Assembly (NCBI RefSeq): GCF_036884655.1
Contig: NC_088357.1
Span: 3,711,001-3,775,000 of the forward strand
Source: Musa acuminata AAA Group
Taxonomy: Eukaryota; Streptophyta; Magnoliopsida; Zingiberales; Musaceae
Reading direction: 5' to 3'
DNA length: 64,000 nt
Made by a program: the position numbers and the translations under genes. Positions 38,948-50,672 of the stretch are shown in pieces. Below the pieces are notes generated by a model that saw only the letters and a program-made list of their open reading frames with translations, had not been told where the DNA came from and did no database searches. Numbering within the stretch: the first letter of the stretch is position 1; each line of letters begins with the position of its first letter.

Positions 38948-41900
38948 ATGACCATCAGTATGAGACGCTTCAACTCGAGTAAGATGACACTGATCTGGTC
39001 CTTCGTTCTTCTGTGCTTCATCGTGGCTGCCGTTCAAGTTCGAGCACAGACGACAAGCAATCATGGTAATCTCATACTTCCCATCTCAGAGTTAAAGCAC
39101 TCGATCTGTTATTCTTCCCAATTCGATGCAGGTTTCATTAACATCGACTGTGGGATCCCGGAAAACTCTTCCTACCTCGATCAATCCCTCGGCATAACAT
39201 ACGTCTCCGACGCTCAGTTTATAGACACTGGCGTTAACCACGACGTCTTGCCGGCGTACGTCTCTGATCTCGCTCAACGTTATCTGACAGTGCGAAGCTT
39301 TCCTGATGGACCTCGCAATTGCTACACTTTCAAGTCGTTGACCCCGGGGTTGAAGTACCTCATCAGAGCCACGTTCTTGTATGGGAACTACGACTTCAAA
39401 AACAGTCTTTCGATTCAATTTGACCTCTACCTCGGAGTCAACCTCTGGAAGACGATAACCCTGACAGATCCATCGAGTTACTTCTTGACAGAAGCTATTA
39501 CTGAAGCCACGGCGGATTTCATATCAGTGTGCCTAGTGAACACCGGTCGTGGGACTCCTTTCATATCGGGGTTGGATCTGCGACCCATGGTGGCGTCTCT
39601 TTGTCCGTTGGTCAACGCCTCTCGCAGTCTGGTTCTTTTGGATCGCTTCAACATGGCGCCAACCGGTATCTCTATCAGGTGAGAATTTTGAGTTGAGATG
39701 TATGTTCCGAGTTTTCTTCTCCATATACTGTTGTTTGAATGGAATTAATAGGTATCCATTGGACCCGTATGATCGTTATTGGTTCCAATATACGACCCAA
39801 CCTTCCTGGAATGAGATATCTACCAACTCCATCGTGGAATATGGTGTGAATGATCACTTTGAGATACCTTCGAAGGTGATGCAGACTGCAGTTTACCCTG
39901 TGAACTCCACCAAACTGGAGCTCAGTTTCACACCGGATCCTGGAGACCTCAATGAATTCTACGCCGTCATGTACTTCGCCGAGCTGCAGCAGAATGCCTC
40001 GAGGCAGTTCTCCGTCTCCCTCAACGGAGCCCTGTTGAATGACGCCAAACCTTTCACTCCGGATTTCCTCACTTCCGACGCCATATATAACATCAATCCT
40101 AGCGCGGGATACGGTGAGCTAAACATCTCTCTGGTTGCGACACAGAGATCCACACTTCCTCCCCTCCTCAACGCCGTGGAGGTCTTCTCGACGATGAGAA
40201 ACACGAACGTGGCGACGGATGGCGGAGATGGTAATCTATACCTTCGTCTCTGTTCATGGTGTCTGCACGAAGGAATGCAATGGCTTTTGCTGTTTTGTTA
40301 TTGTAGTTGTTTCCCTAACAGACGTTGCTTTACCTCGTTGACTGCATCAGTGGATGCTATGATGGCGATCAAAGGGTTCTATCAGGTGAAGAAAAATTGG
40401 ATGGGCGATCCATGTTCTCCAAAAGCTTATACGTGGGATGGACTAAATTGTGCTCTTAATGCATCTGGTGTTCCAAGGCTCACTACCCTGTGAGTTTTCT
40501 TCTCTCGACAAACTCTAATCATCAAGAAATGGCATTGGGAATCAGTTTGATACGATGTTGATTTTGAGTTTTGCAGCAATCTATCATACGGTGGATTGAT
40601 TGGTGAAATAATCTCGTCTTTTGCCAACCTCACTGCAATACAGTACCTGTGCGTGCTTCTCATCTCAATCTATTATGATTCATCTTGACGAGTAAATAAT
40701 GATAAATTTTACAGGGATTTATCTCACAACAACTTAACAGGACAAATACCTGCTGCTCTAGCATATGTTCCATCTCTCAAGCTCCTGTAAGTACTTCTAT
40801 GTCAGCATCGTGTATCCTTTGAAGAACAGTAAGTCAAACTATGATGACACAACATTATTTGGCTACTTACAGAGACTTGACAAACAACCAACTCAGTGGA
40901 CCAATTCCTTCTGCTCTTCTTGAGAAATCAAGGAATAAATCCATTACTTTAAGGTCTGTCCTAATCTTGAAATCTCGGTTTCCCAGTTTCTTTTTACTCC
41001 ATGATTGAACGCAAAAAATTGGTTTCAGTCAACTCGATTGTCGGTAGAAACCTTGTTCATGTTTAAAGTTGAGAGTGAAATCCTTGTGCTGATAGAACTG
41101 ATGGCAACCCAAACCTCTGTGGCGATCCCACTTCATGCGAGTCAAAGCCGACGAGAAGGCAGAAGGGAAAGACCGCAGCTATCGTTATATCTTGTGTGGT
41201 TTCCGTGGTGGTACTCTTTTCGGCGGTCATCGTTCTTTGCATGATGAGAAAGAAACAAGGTTAGTCATGTTCTTGCAACTACAAGTTTCATTTAGAGACC
41301 TCGATGTGTAACCTGCGTCTGATGATACTACGCTAGTTTTGAAATCCTCAGTAAGAGGAACCACTGATAAGCTTCATAACGACGATGAATTGCCACTTGA
41401 GAATCGAAAGTTCACATATAGGCAGCTGCAGAGCATCACTGACAACTTTGAGAGAATCATTGGAAAAGGAGGATTTGGGACTGTTTATTATGGCCATCTG
41501 GAAGATAATACCGAAGTTGCTGTCAAGATGCTATCCCAGTCATCATCACAAGGAACTAAAGAGTTTCTTGCCGAGGTAATCGATTCACGGCTTCTCCAAG
41601 CTTAAAATCTATGAAAGGAACCACCGAAAACAAGTTCATATTCCTCCTTACTCTGTTCTCCTCTGTTTTCGTTGACCTACTCGAGTTCAGTCTTATTTGT
41701 TTCATGGTACGTCCTTTCCATCCTACTCTCCAGGGGAAAAAGAAGTGACTCGATTGTGTTACAGGCCCAGCATTTGACGAGGGTGCATCACAAGAATCTA
41801 GTCTCTATGGTCGGCTACTGCATGGATGGAGATCATTTGGCACTTGTCTACGAGTTCATGTCTCAGGGAACCCTTAAAGACCATATTAGAGGTTCTCAAA

Positions 41901-43095
41901 GAAAAACTCTACACCTTAGCTATGTTAATCTTGGTTGTAGACATCTTCTGATTTGGTCTTTGGATGAAGCAACAAAGAGGTACTCATCATGACCTTTTAA
42001 CAGGTATTGGCACTGCTGCACCTTTGAGCTGGGGACAGCGCCTACAGATCGCTCTTGAAGCTGCACTAGGTTGAGCAGTGAAACATACAAGTCACTGCAT
42101 CTCTGTGCACTCACTGGTTTGGTTTGGATGATGTGTAGGACTCGAGTACTTGCACACCGGCTGCAAGCCTCCACTGATTCATAGAGACGTGAAGACCACA
42201 AACATCCTCTTGAACGAAAGGTTGGAGGCAAAGATATCAGATTTCGGGCTCTCCAGGACTTTCCATAGTGACGGCCACAGTCATGTCTCCACCAGGATTG
42301 TTGGAACCATGGGATACCTCGATCCAGAGTACTTTCACTTTGACTTCTGCTCTTCTAATCCTGTTCTGCTGACATGAACAAGTACAGAAGAACAGGAAGA
42401 TCAAGAAAGAAACTTAGTACAACAAACATCTTCACTGATCATCTTCATACACTGTTTGTCGTTGCACTTGCACTACATATCATCAGCAAGAAGGGAGCTT
42501 AACTTGGATGTGGTTTTGCACTTCTGTAGGTACTTTATCAAAAACCGACTTAGCCAGAAGAGCGATGTGTATAGCTTTGGGGTGGTTCTCTTGGAACTGA
42601 TCACAGGCCAGCCTCCCATAGTATGCATTCCAGAGAGCACTCACGTGGTTGAATGGGTTCGCCGAATGCTTGCGAAAGGGAGCATCGAGGATGTCGTCGA
42701 CCCGAGTGTGCGGCAGGAGAACGTGGTGAATTCCGCTTGGAAGGTCGCCAATGTAGCACTTGCATGCGCTGCTCACGCTTCTAGCAAGAGGCCGGCGATG
42801 ACGGATGTGGTGATGCATCTGAAGGAGAGTTTGGCGCTGTACAGTGATGGAGATGAGATCCAATTCGAACGCATCAGCAGCGAGAAGCTGTACATGGAAT
42901 CTAGTGATACAAGTCAGATTAGTGCGTTTGATGTCCATCAATTTGGGAATGTTTGGGATAGCAGCGAAGGCCCTTCAGCAAGATGACATCGGTATCGCCA
43001 CCTCTGTCTTGGGTCATCGTCGCCGTTTGCTTTCACTTCCAGAGGATGATTTGGCTTTTGTACTTCTAAGCTAAGAATGAACACAAACTGAAGGA
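38940..43095 (+). repeat. Left arm of 4.1-kb inverted duplication (copy D)
   Basis: The segment from just before the start of D to about 100 bp after its stop is present again in inverse orientation at about 44250-48420. Similarity covers exons and most introns: the intron after the VAVK exon (189 bp in D, 188 bp in E) and the one after DHIRG (112 bp in both) are almost identical. The last intron differs (201 versus 85 bp). Confidence 0.85.
38948..42986 (+). CDS. Receptor kinase copy D: malectin-like/LRR-I receptor-like kinase, intact
   Basis: Thirteen exons: 38948-39065, 39132-39678, 39752-40230, 40351-40489, 40577-40648, 40715-40786, 40873-40953, 41096-41259, 41337-41575, 41765-41891, 42004-42069, 42139-42328, 42530-42986; 2751 nt, 916 aa. 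The signal peptide includes [21 protein letters not shown]. Malectin-like exons carry [31 protein letters not shown] and [39 protein letters not shown] precedes three LRR exons. The transmembrane run is [20 protein letters not shown]. Kinase motifs: [68 protein letters not shown]; the end is GPSAR. Start choice: ATG 38948, with 38960 (MRRFNSS) the in-frame alternative. It is much more compact than B and C (4 kb). Tail-to-tail with its near-copy E. Known relatives sense or transmit immune signals at the plasma membrane; ligand unknown. Confidence 0.94.
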
Positions 43096-44249
43096 GAATG
43101 CATTTGACTTATGTTTCCTCAAGAATAAACAAACCAGTAAAGTTGCTGAATCATATTAACTTTAGAAAGAATGATTCCTAAATTTGGTTTTTATAATGAA
43201 TATAAGCAGAGAATTGATGAATCATATTAAATCTTATATTAATTTTATGATATATTATTTATTATTAATTTATTACTAATCAATCAATATATTAATTTTA
43301 TTATATATATATATGGATTAAGATATATTTGAGCTTTTATGATCTCAGTCACTTATGATTTACTCGTGTATAAAATAATCCTTAAATTTTTAAAAATATA
43401 ACATATGAGTTTCTTTCGTCAAGTCTAAGTTAACATATATTAAAATCTAATATGTTGATTCACAATAAATTATTAATATAATTATACATATAATTTAAAT
43501 TTAAAAAAAATTAAGGTCTATTTAAGCTTATGTAGTTTTTGTTATGGATCACTTAAGCTCTTATGATTTACTCGTATCTAAAATAACTCATATATTTTTA
43601 AAAATGTAATAGCCTCTCATGTCAAGTCTGAGTTAACAGATATTAAAATTTACTTACGTGACATATTGACTCATAATAAACTATTAATATAATGATACGT
43701 ATAATTTTAAGTTTAAAGAAAAGTTAAGGTCCATCTTGTCAAAAAAAGAAAAAGCGATAGAGACCATAGCGATGGACAAAGGTGGAGAGACAAATGTAAG
43801 AGAGGCCGGAGGTAGAGATGAGAGAGAGTTTGACCATCAGACTATTGTATACCTAGCATCAGACTAGTCGACACACATCCATCTCAGACAGGACCAAAAG
43901 CTCTTGAGCTCGTCATCGGTGCGAGAGAGATTGGATGCGTACAACACCTTGCTATGCAATAGTGACTCGGTGTTACTGTTGGTGGTTGTTTTCATGATGA
44001 TGTTTCCTTCTGCAATTGATGGTGATCTCAGTTTTTTTTAAACTTAAATTAGATCATAATATTTGTTAGCTCATATGAGAAAAAAAACTTATATATTATA
44101 TTTTTAAAAATATAAAAATTATTTTAGATACGAATAAATCATAAAAATTTAAGTTATTCATAATCAAAACCAAACATCTAACCTTAACAAATGCTTTAAC
44201 ATATGTATAATATTTGTTGTTACGTCGAGTAACTCCCAATACTTGTGGT
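43096..44249. other. Spacer between the D and E arms
   Basis: AT-rich DNA holding both 3' flanks and the repeats listed next. The middle (43740-44030) is more balanced in composition but shows no gene. Confidence 0.6.
43315..44175. repeat. AT-rich repeat: two direct copies and one inverted copy
   Basis: Copies at about 43315-43520 and 43541-43735 share 'cttatgatttactcgt', 'taaaataa', 'tttttaaaaat' and 'aagtctaagttaaca'-like blocks in the same order. A third, reverse-complement copy lies at about 44030-44175 (contains ATTTATTCGTATCTAAAATAA when reversed). The outer pair resembles long terminal inverted repeats of a non-autonomous element of about 640 bp (43541-44175) with an extra tandem copy outside. 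Confidence 0.55.
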
Positions 44250-47200
44250 CTTTGAGCACAAAGAAGCCGGATACATTCTCCTCCCGTTTGTGTTCATTCT
44301 CGAACCACGCGAAGCACGACCCAAAACAGAGGTGGCGAGACCAGCGTTACCTTGCTGAAGGGCCTTCGCTATCTGAAATGTTCCCAACCTGCTCGATATC
44401 AAACTTACTAATCTGGCTTATATCGCCCGAATCAGTGTACATCTTCTCGCTGCTCAAGTGCTGGAAATGGAGCTTAGCTCCGTCACCGTGCAACGCCAAG
44501 CTTTCCTTCAGCTGCATCACCACATCACTCATCGTCGGCCTGTTGCTCGACGCATGAGCAGCGCATGCCAGCGCCACATTGGCCACCTTCCAAGCAGAAT
44601 TCACAACGTTCTCCTGCTGCAGGCTCGGGTCGACCACGTCCTCGATGTTCCCTTTTGCAAGCCTTCGGCGAACCCATTCCACCAGGTGAGTGTTCTCGGG
44701 ATCATTAACCACCGGAGGTTGCCCTGTGATCAGCTCCAAGAGAACCACCCCAAAGCTATACACATCACTCTTCTGGCTCAGTTGGTTTTTGGTGTAGTAC
44801 CTAAATAAGATCAATCGTTCCATTGGTTAGGTTTTGCGTTTTGCTTGTGTGCTCATTCACGTCAACAAGAAGCCAAGTGAAATACTTTGGATCGAGGTAT
44901 CCCATGGTGCCGACGACCCTGGTGGAGACATGACTGTGGCCGTCACTCTGGAAAGTCCTGGAGAGCCCGAAATCTGATATCTTTGCCTCCAGCCTTTCGT
45001 TCAAGAGGATGTTTGTGGTCTTCACGTCTCTATGAATCAGTGGAGGCTTGCAGCCGGTGTGCAAGTACTCGAGTCCTACACATCATCCAAACCAAACCAG
45101 TGAGTGCACAGAGAAGGTTAAAGAAAGCGGCGGCTTTAGAAGTGACTTGTATGTTTCACCGCCCAACCTAGTGCAGCTTCAAGAGCGATCTGTAGGCGCT
45201 GTTCCCAGCTCAAAGGTGCAGCAGTGCCAGTACCTGTTAAAAGGTCATGATGAGTACCTCTTTGTAGCTTCATCCAAAGACCAAATCAGAATATGTCTAC
45301 AACCAAGATTAACATAGCTAAGGTGTAGAGTTTTTCTTTGAGAACCTCTAATATGGTCTTTAAGGGTTCCCTGAGACATGAACTCGTAGACAAGTGCCAA
45401 ATGATCTCCATCCATGCAGTAGCCGACCATAGAGACTAGATTCTTGTGATGCACCCTCGTCAAATGCTGGGCCTGTAACACAATCAAGTCACTTTTTTGT
45501 CCCCTGGAGAGTAGAATGGAAAGGATGTACCATGAAACAAATAGGACGAACTCGAGTAGGTCAACGAAAACAGAGGAGAACAGAGTAAGGAGGAATATGA
45601 ACTTGTTTTCGGTGGTTCCTTTCATAGAGTTTAAGCTTGGAGAAGCCGTGAATCGATTACCTCGGCAAGAAACTCTTTAGTTCCTTGTGATGATGACTGG
45701 GATAGCATCTTGACAGCAACTTCGGTATCATTTTCCAGATGGCCATAATAAACAGTCCCAAATCCTCCTTTTCCAATGATTCTCTCAAAGTTGTCGGTGA
45801 TGCTCTGCAGCTGCCTATATGTGAACTTTCGATTTTCAAATTGCAATTCATCTTCGTTATGAAGCTTATCAGTGGTTCCTCTTGCCGAGGATTTCAAGCC
45901 TAGCGTAGTATCATCAAATGCAGGTTACACATGGAGGTCTCTAAATGAAACTTGTAGTTGCAAGAACATGACTAACCTTGTTTCTTTCTTAGCATGTAGA
46001 GAATGATTACCGCCGCAAAGAGTACCACCACGGAAACCACACAAGATATAACGATAGCTGCGGTCTTTCCCTTCTGCCTTGACGTCGGCTTTGACTCGCA
46101 AGAAGCAGGATCGTCACAGAGGTTTGGGTTGCCATCAGTTCTATCATTACAAGGATTTCAAACTCAGCTTTTCTTGAATGTAAACAATCGCTCAGTTCAA
46201 CACCGAGCTTCAGATGTGGAAATTTTACTGCAGCTGACATCTCTAAAGCCAAATCGCCATCACCATTCAGTAAAGTTTTCTTTCTGTATTCTACCTCTAT
46301 CACCAATCAAGTCGACCCAAATAATCTTTTTGCAGTCAATCATGGAGTACAAAGAATCTGGAAAACTGAGATTTCAAGATTAGGACAGACCTTAGAGTAA
46401 TCGATTTATTCCGTGATCTCTCGAGAAGAGCAGAAGGAATTGATCCATCGAGTTGGTTGTCTGTCAAATCTCTGAAAATATAGCCAAATAACGCTGTGTC
46501 ATCACAGTTGGACTTACTGTTCTACAAAGGAAACACGATGCCGCCATAGAAATACTTACAAGAGCTTGAGAGATGGTATATATGCCAGAGCAGCAGGTAT
46601 TGGTCCTGTTAAGTTGTTGTGAGATAAATCCCTGTAAAATTATGCCATTATTTATTTGTCGAGATGATAATAGCTTCAAATCAGAAGCACGTACAAGAAC
46701 TGAATCGCACTGAGGCTGGCAAAAGAAGGGCTTATTTCACGAATCAATCCTTTGTATGACAGATTGCTGCAAAAACATCATCATATCCGAGTCATTCCAT
46801 CGTCATTTGTTGATGATTAGAGTTTATCCACGGAGTTCTTCGTTGAGCCAAGAGAAACTTACAGTGCAGTGACCCTCGGAATACCAGATGCATTGAAGGT
46901 ACAATTAAGCCCATCCCAGGTATAAGATTTGGGAGAACATGGATCGCCTGCCCAATTGTTGTTCTTCACCTGATACCACTCCTTGATCGCCATCATGGCA
47001 TGAACTGATGCAGTCGACGAGGTAGAGCAAAATAATCATGTGTTAGAGAAACGACCACAAGAAAAGCCAGTGCATTCCTGCAGACACCATGAACAGAGAT
47101 GAAGATACAGATTACCATCTCCACCATCCGATGCCACGTTCGTGTTTCGCACCGTCGAGAAGACCTCCACGGCGTTGAGGAGGGGAGGAAGTGTGGAACT

Positions 47201-48420
47201 CTCTGTTGCGACCAGTGAGATGTTTAGCTCACTGTATCCTGCGCTAGGATTGATGTTATATATGGCGTCGGAAACGAGGAAGTCCGGAGTGAAAGGTTTG
47301 GCGTCATTCAACAGGGCTCCGTTGAGGTAGACGAAGAACTGCCTCGAGGCGTTCTGCTGCAGCTCGGCGAAGTACATGACGGCGTAGAATTCATCGAGGT
47401 CTCCAGGATCTGGAGTGAAACTGAGCTCCAGTTTGGTGGAGTTCGCAGGGAAAACTGCTGTCTGCATCACCTTGGAAGGGACCTCAAAGTGATCATTCCC
47501 AGGAGTTTCGACAGTGGAGTTGGCGGATATCTCATCCCAGGAAGGTTGGGTTGTATATTGGAACCAATAACGATCATACGGGTCCAATGGATACCTATTA
47601 ATTCCATGCAAACAATAGTGTATGGAGAAGAAAACTTGGATCATACATCTCAACTCAAAATTCTCACCTGATAGAGATACCGGTCGGCGCCATGTTGAAG
47701 CGATCCAAAAGAACCAGACTGCGAGAGGCGTTGACCAGCGGATAATGAGACGCCGCCGTTGGTCTCAGATCCAACCCCGATATGAAAGGAGTCCCACGGC
47801 CGGTGTTCACCAGACACACCGATATCAGATCAGTGATGGCCTCGGTAACAGCTTCGGTCAAATAGTTACTTGATGGATCTGTCAGGTTTATCGTCTTCCA
47901 GAGGTTGACGCCGAGGTAGAGATCAAACTGAACGGAAGGACTGTTTTTGAGGTCGTAGTTCCCGTACAAGAATGTTGCTCTGATGAGGTACTTCCACCCC
48001 GGGACGATCGACTTGAAGGTGTAGCAATTGCGAGCTCCGTCAGGGAAGCTTCTCACCGTCAAAAATCGCTGAGCGAGAGCAGGGAAGGACGCCGGCGAGA
48101 CGTTGTAGTTGACACCGGTGTCCGTATACTGTGCATCGGAGACGTAAGTTAGGCCCGAGACGTAGGAAGAGTTCTCCGGGATGCCGCAGTCGATGTTAAT
48201 GAAACCTGCATCTAAGTGAGTATAACACTCAGATGGGAAGCACTGAGAATACACGCAGCGGATCATATCATCTCTTGGTTGGCCTCTGTTCTACCTGTCG
48301 TCTGTGCTCGAACTTGAACAGCGGCCACGAAGAAGAAGAAGAAGAAGCACAGGAGCGCCATCTTCTTGGAGCTGAAGCATCTCATTCCAAAAATGGCCAT
48401 TGCCCTTTCTTCCTCTGCAG
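44250..48420 (-). repeat. Right arm of 4.1-kb inverted duplication (copy E)
   Basis: Mirror of 38940-43095. Codon-level differences are few and conserved splice positions allow all thirteen exons to be paired one to one; a one-codon insertion (KNNNW) in exon 4 and three fewer codons in exon 2 are the main length changes. Confidence 0.85.
44347..48400 (-). CDS. Receptor kinase copy E: malectin-like/LRR-I receptor-like kinase with APE-site Glu to Lys
   Basis: Thirteen exons: 48295-48400, 47668-48205, 47116-47594, 46863-47004, 46695-46766, 46560-46631, 46391-46471, 45977-46140, 45661-45899, 45346-45472, 45168-45233, 44886-45075, 44347-44800; 2730 nt, 909 aa. Start ATG 48400 ([20 protein letters not shown]) aligns with D; an upstream in-frame ATG at 48466 would add 22 residues. 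Malectin-like ectodomain ([31 protein letters not shown]), [14 protein letters not shown], three LRR exons, transmembrane exon, then [40 protein letters not shown]. The end of subdomain VIII reads [10 protein letters not shown], with lysine instead of the glutamate that pairs with an arginine in subdomain XI in active kinases. It ends SEGPSAR. The frame is fully open, so this is a gene rather than an obvious pseudogene, but catalytic output may be weakened. Confidence 0.93.
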
Positions 48421-49070
48421 AAGAGCATGTCGAGACAAAGCTCAGAGGGATGAAATCAACATACATATACTGGAGAACAAATGAACTACATTTTTATACA
48501 TATAAAGGATAGAATTGCTCCAATAGAATATTACATGAAAAGATCGGAAAAGATACAGCCCACTACAAGACATACAATACGGTACAAGAAAAACGTTGCT
48601 AGAATAGAATCAATAGATCAGAATGGCATTAGTATGCGGAAGAAAGTCAAACTATAGAACAGAGAGGATAAGTTTAAGAAAAGCTTCTCCTTGTCTTCTA
48701 ATTCAGAAGGTCAAGTTCATGATACGAAGAAACAGATCAGCAGATCTCATCGTGTTCCTCAAGAAATCGGGTGATTCTTTCCAGGCAAGAATTCCAGCCA
48801 ACTGCAGGAGAGCAATCACCTGCCACATTCTAGGCATGTGGTTTCTTCCGAGTGCTCCCAGCAGACCAACATATCAACTCATTGACTCGTAGCAAGCACA
48901 CAACTATTTTCAATCACGTCCGTGGAAACCAGCGCGGATTATTAGTATTAGATATATGGGTTGAGAGAGGAATGAATGATTCACGTTTGGAGCTTCTCGA
49001 CTTGACTTCCCACGAGAAGACTATTAAATGGGCAGGTGGCTGTTTTGTGTTGCCTCTGTTCTCAGTATAT

Positions 49071-49162
<92 letters not shown>

Positions 49163-50672
49163 AAGTCATGAATGAATCAGGGATACCATCTAAGCTGCGA
49201 AGATAAGCCGAGGAGGACCACAGGGGAAACCTGCACATAAAGATAAAAGATTACACATGTTATTGGGTCAATCTAATCTCCCAGAAATCTGTGTTCTACC
49301 ATTCTATGACTTTGTCCGGTAGTTTTTGTATCATCTGTCATTATACATGTTATTGGGTCAATTCTAATCTCAGAGAAATATAAGAATTCTCTTTCTCAGA
49401 GAAAAAAAAAAAAGAGGAGAAATATGAGGAGCTTAAGTTGATTTTATAACTAGAAACATAAACTTTGTGACTCATCAAGGGATTGATGCTTCAATCCTTT
49501 CATTCGAATCGCTAGTGAAAGCTTCAAACTGAAAACGAATTCGATTGAACATGATTTAGATAGTTAATGGAATTGATATTTCAGTTCGCTTGACGCATTC
49601 TAATTATCATGCTCTAATTTTCAATCCGGCGCTCATAGTTGTCTGACTAAATTATCATGCTATATATGAATCTCCACAGATATGTCCTACTATGCTATTT
49701 AGAAACATAAGGATAAAGATGCTATAGTGCAGAAGAAATTACTTGAATAGGAGACTGCTGCCATCATGGGAAGGAAAGGGCTGCTCATCGATTGATGAAT
49801 AAAGAAAGACATGGATTTGAAGATTGTTTTGTTCTTTTGGAAGATGGTCATCCATGTCTGCTATTGTTGTTTTCTTCCTTTCTCCACCTGGCCTCCCTGA
49901 AAAAGATGTATAACAAGCAGACTTCGGCATTCCCAGTTTCATCACAGCCATTGCCACAGTCGAACCTCCCAAATCCAATACATCGCCATGCAAGGAAGCA
50001 GAGAAACTTTACCGAACAAGATCAGCATTCGCAATCGAGAACTACAAGTGCACAATAACTCTTCCTGTAAGCCATGGAAGGCTGAGAAAATGAAAGCTGC
50101 CCACATGCCTTGGCATGAATATCCAATCCACAGAGAACTATTTATTATATTTGCATGAAATGACTTCAGCTGAGTGTGCTCCATAGACCCGAAGACATCC
50201 TATCATCTTTCCTGATCCAATAAAGTTGCATAGTCAACATATTTTTTGTTAGAGAACTGAAAATTATGAAGCACAAACAGTAGACTCAGCTAAAAGTGCC
50301 AATATCCAGAGCTTGATGACAGGATTACCAAAATTATTTAATTGCAGCATTAGATCGACCAGCATCTAACACCAGCTGAAACATCCATGAAAGGTTAACT
50401 TCTCGCTGTGATCATATTGTAATAGAGCTAAGCAAGATTTAATATGCAGCTGATTGATTCGGCAAATGTTCCACCAAACATCAAAATTCCAAGTTTTAAT
50501 AAATATGGCAATTAAGATCATACATTCAGCTCATAAACAGGTCCAGACACTACATCAAACATGACTCTTGAGTTGAAAAAAAAAATGATGTAACAATTTA
50601 CAATCAAGTTTCTGCTAAGTTAACGCCCTTTTGCACTAGCACTCGATAAGCAAGCTTTAACCCCCACACTAC
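48401..50672. other. Intergenic between copy E and HAT1
   Basis: The first part is the 5' flank of E; the last part should include the HAT1 3' UTR. Apart from the microsatellite there is no recognised feature. Short open frames near 49740-50180 overlap on both strands without family resemblance. Confidence 0.5.
49072..49162. repeat. (CT)n-(TA)n compound microsatellite
   Basis: About 42 bp of CT repeats run directly into about 50 bp of TA repeats, 0.7 kb upstream of the start of copy E. Confidence 0.95.
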
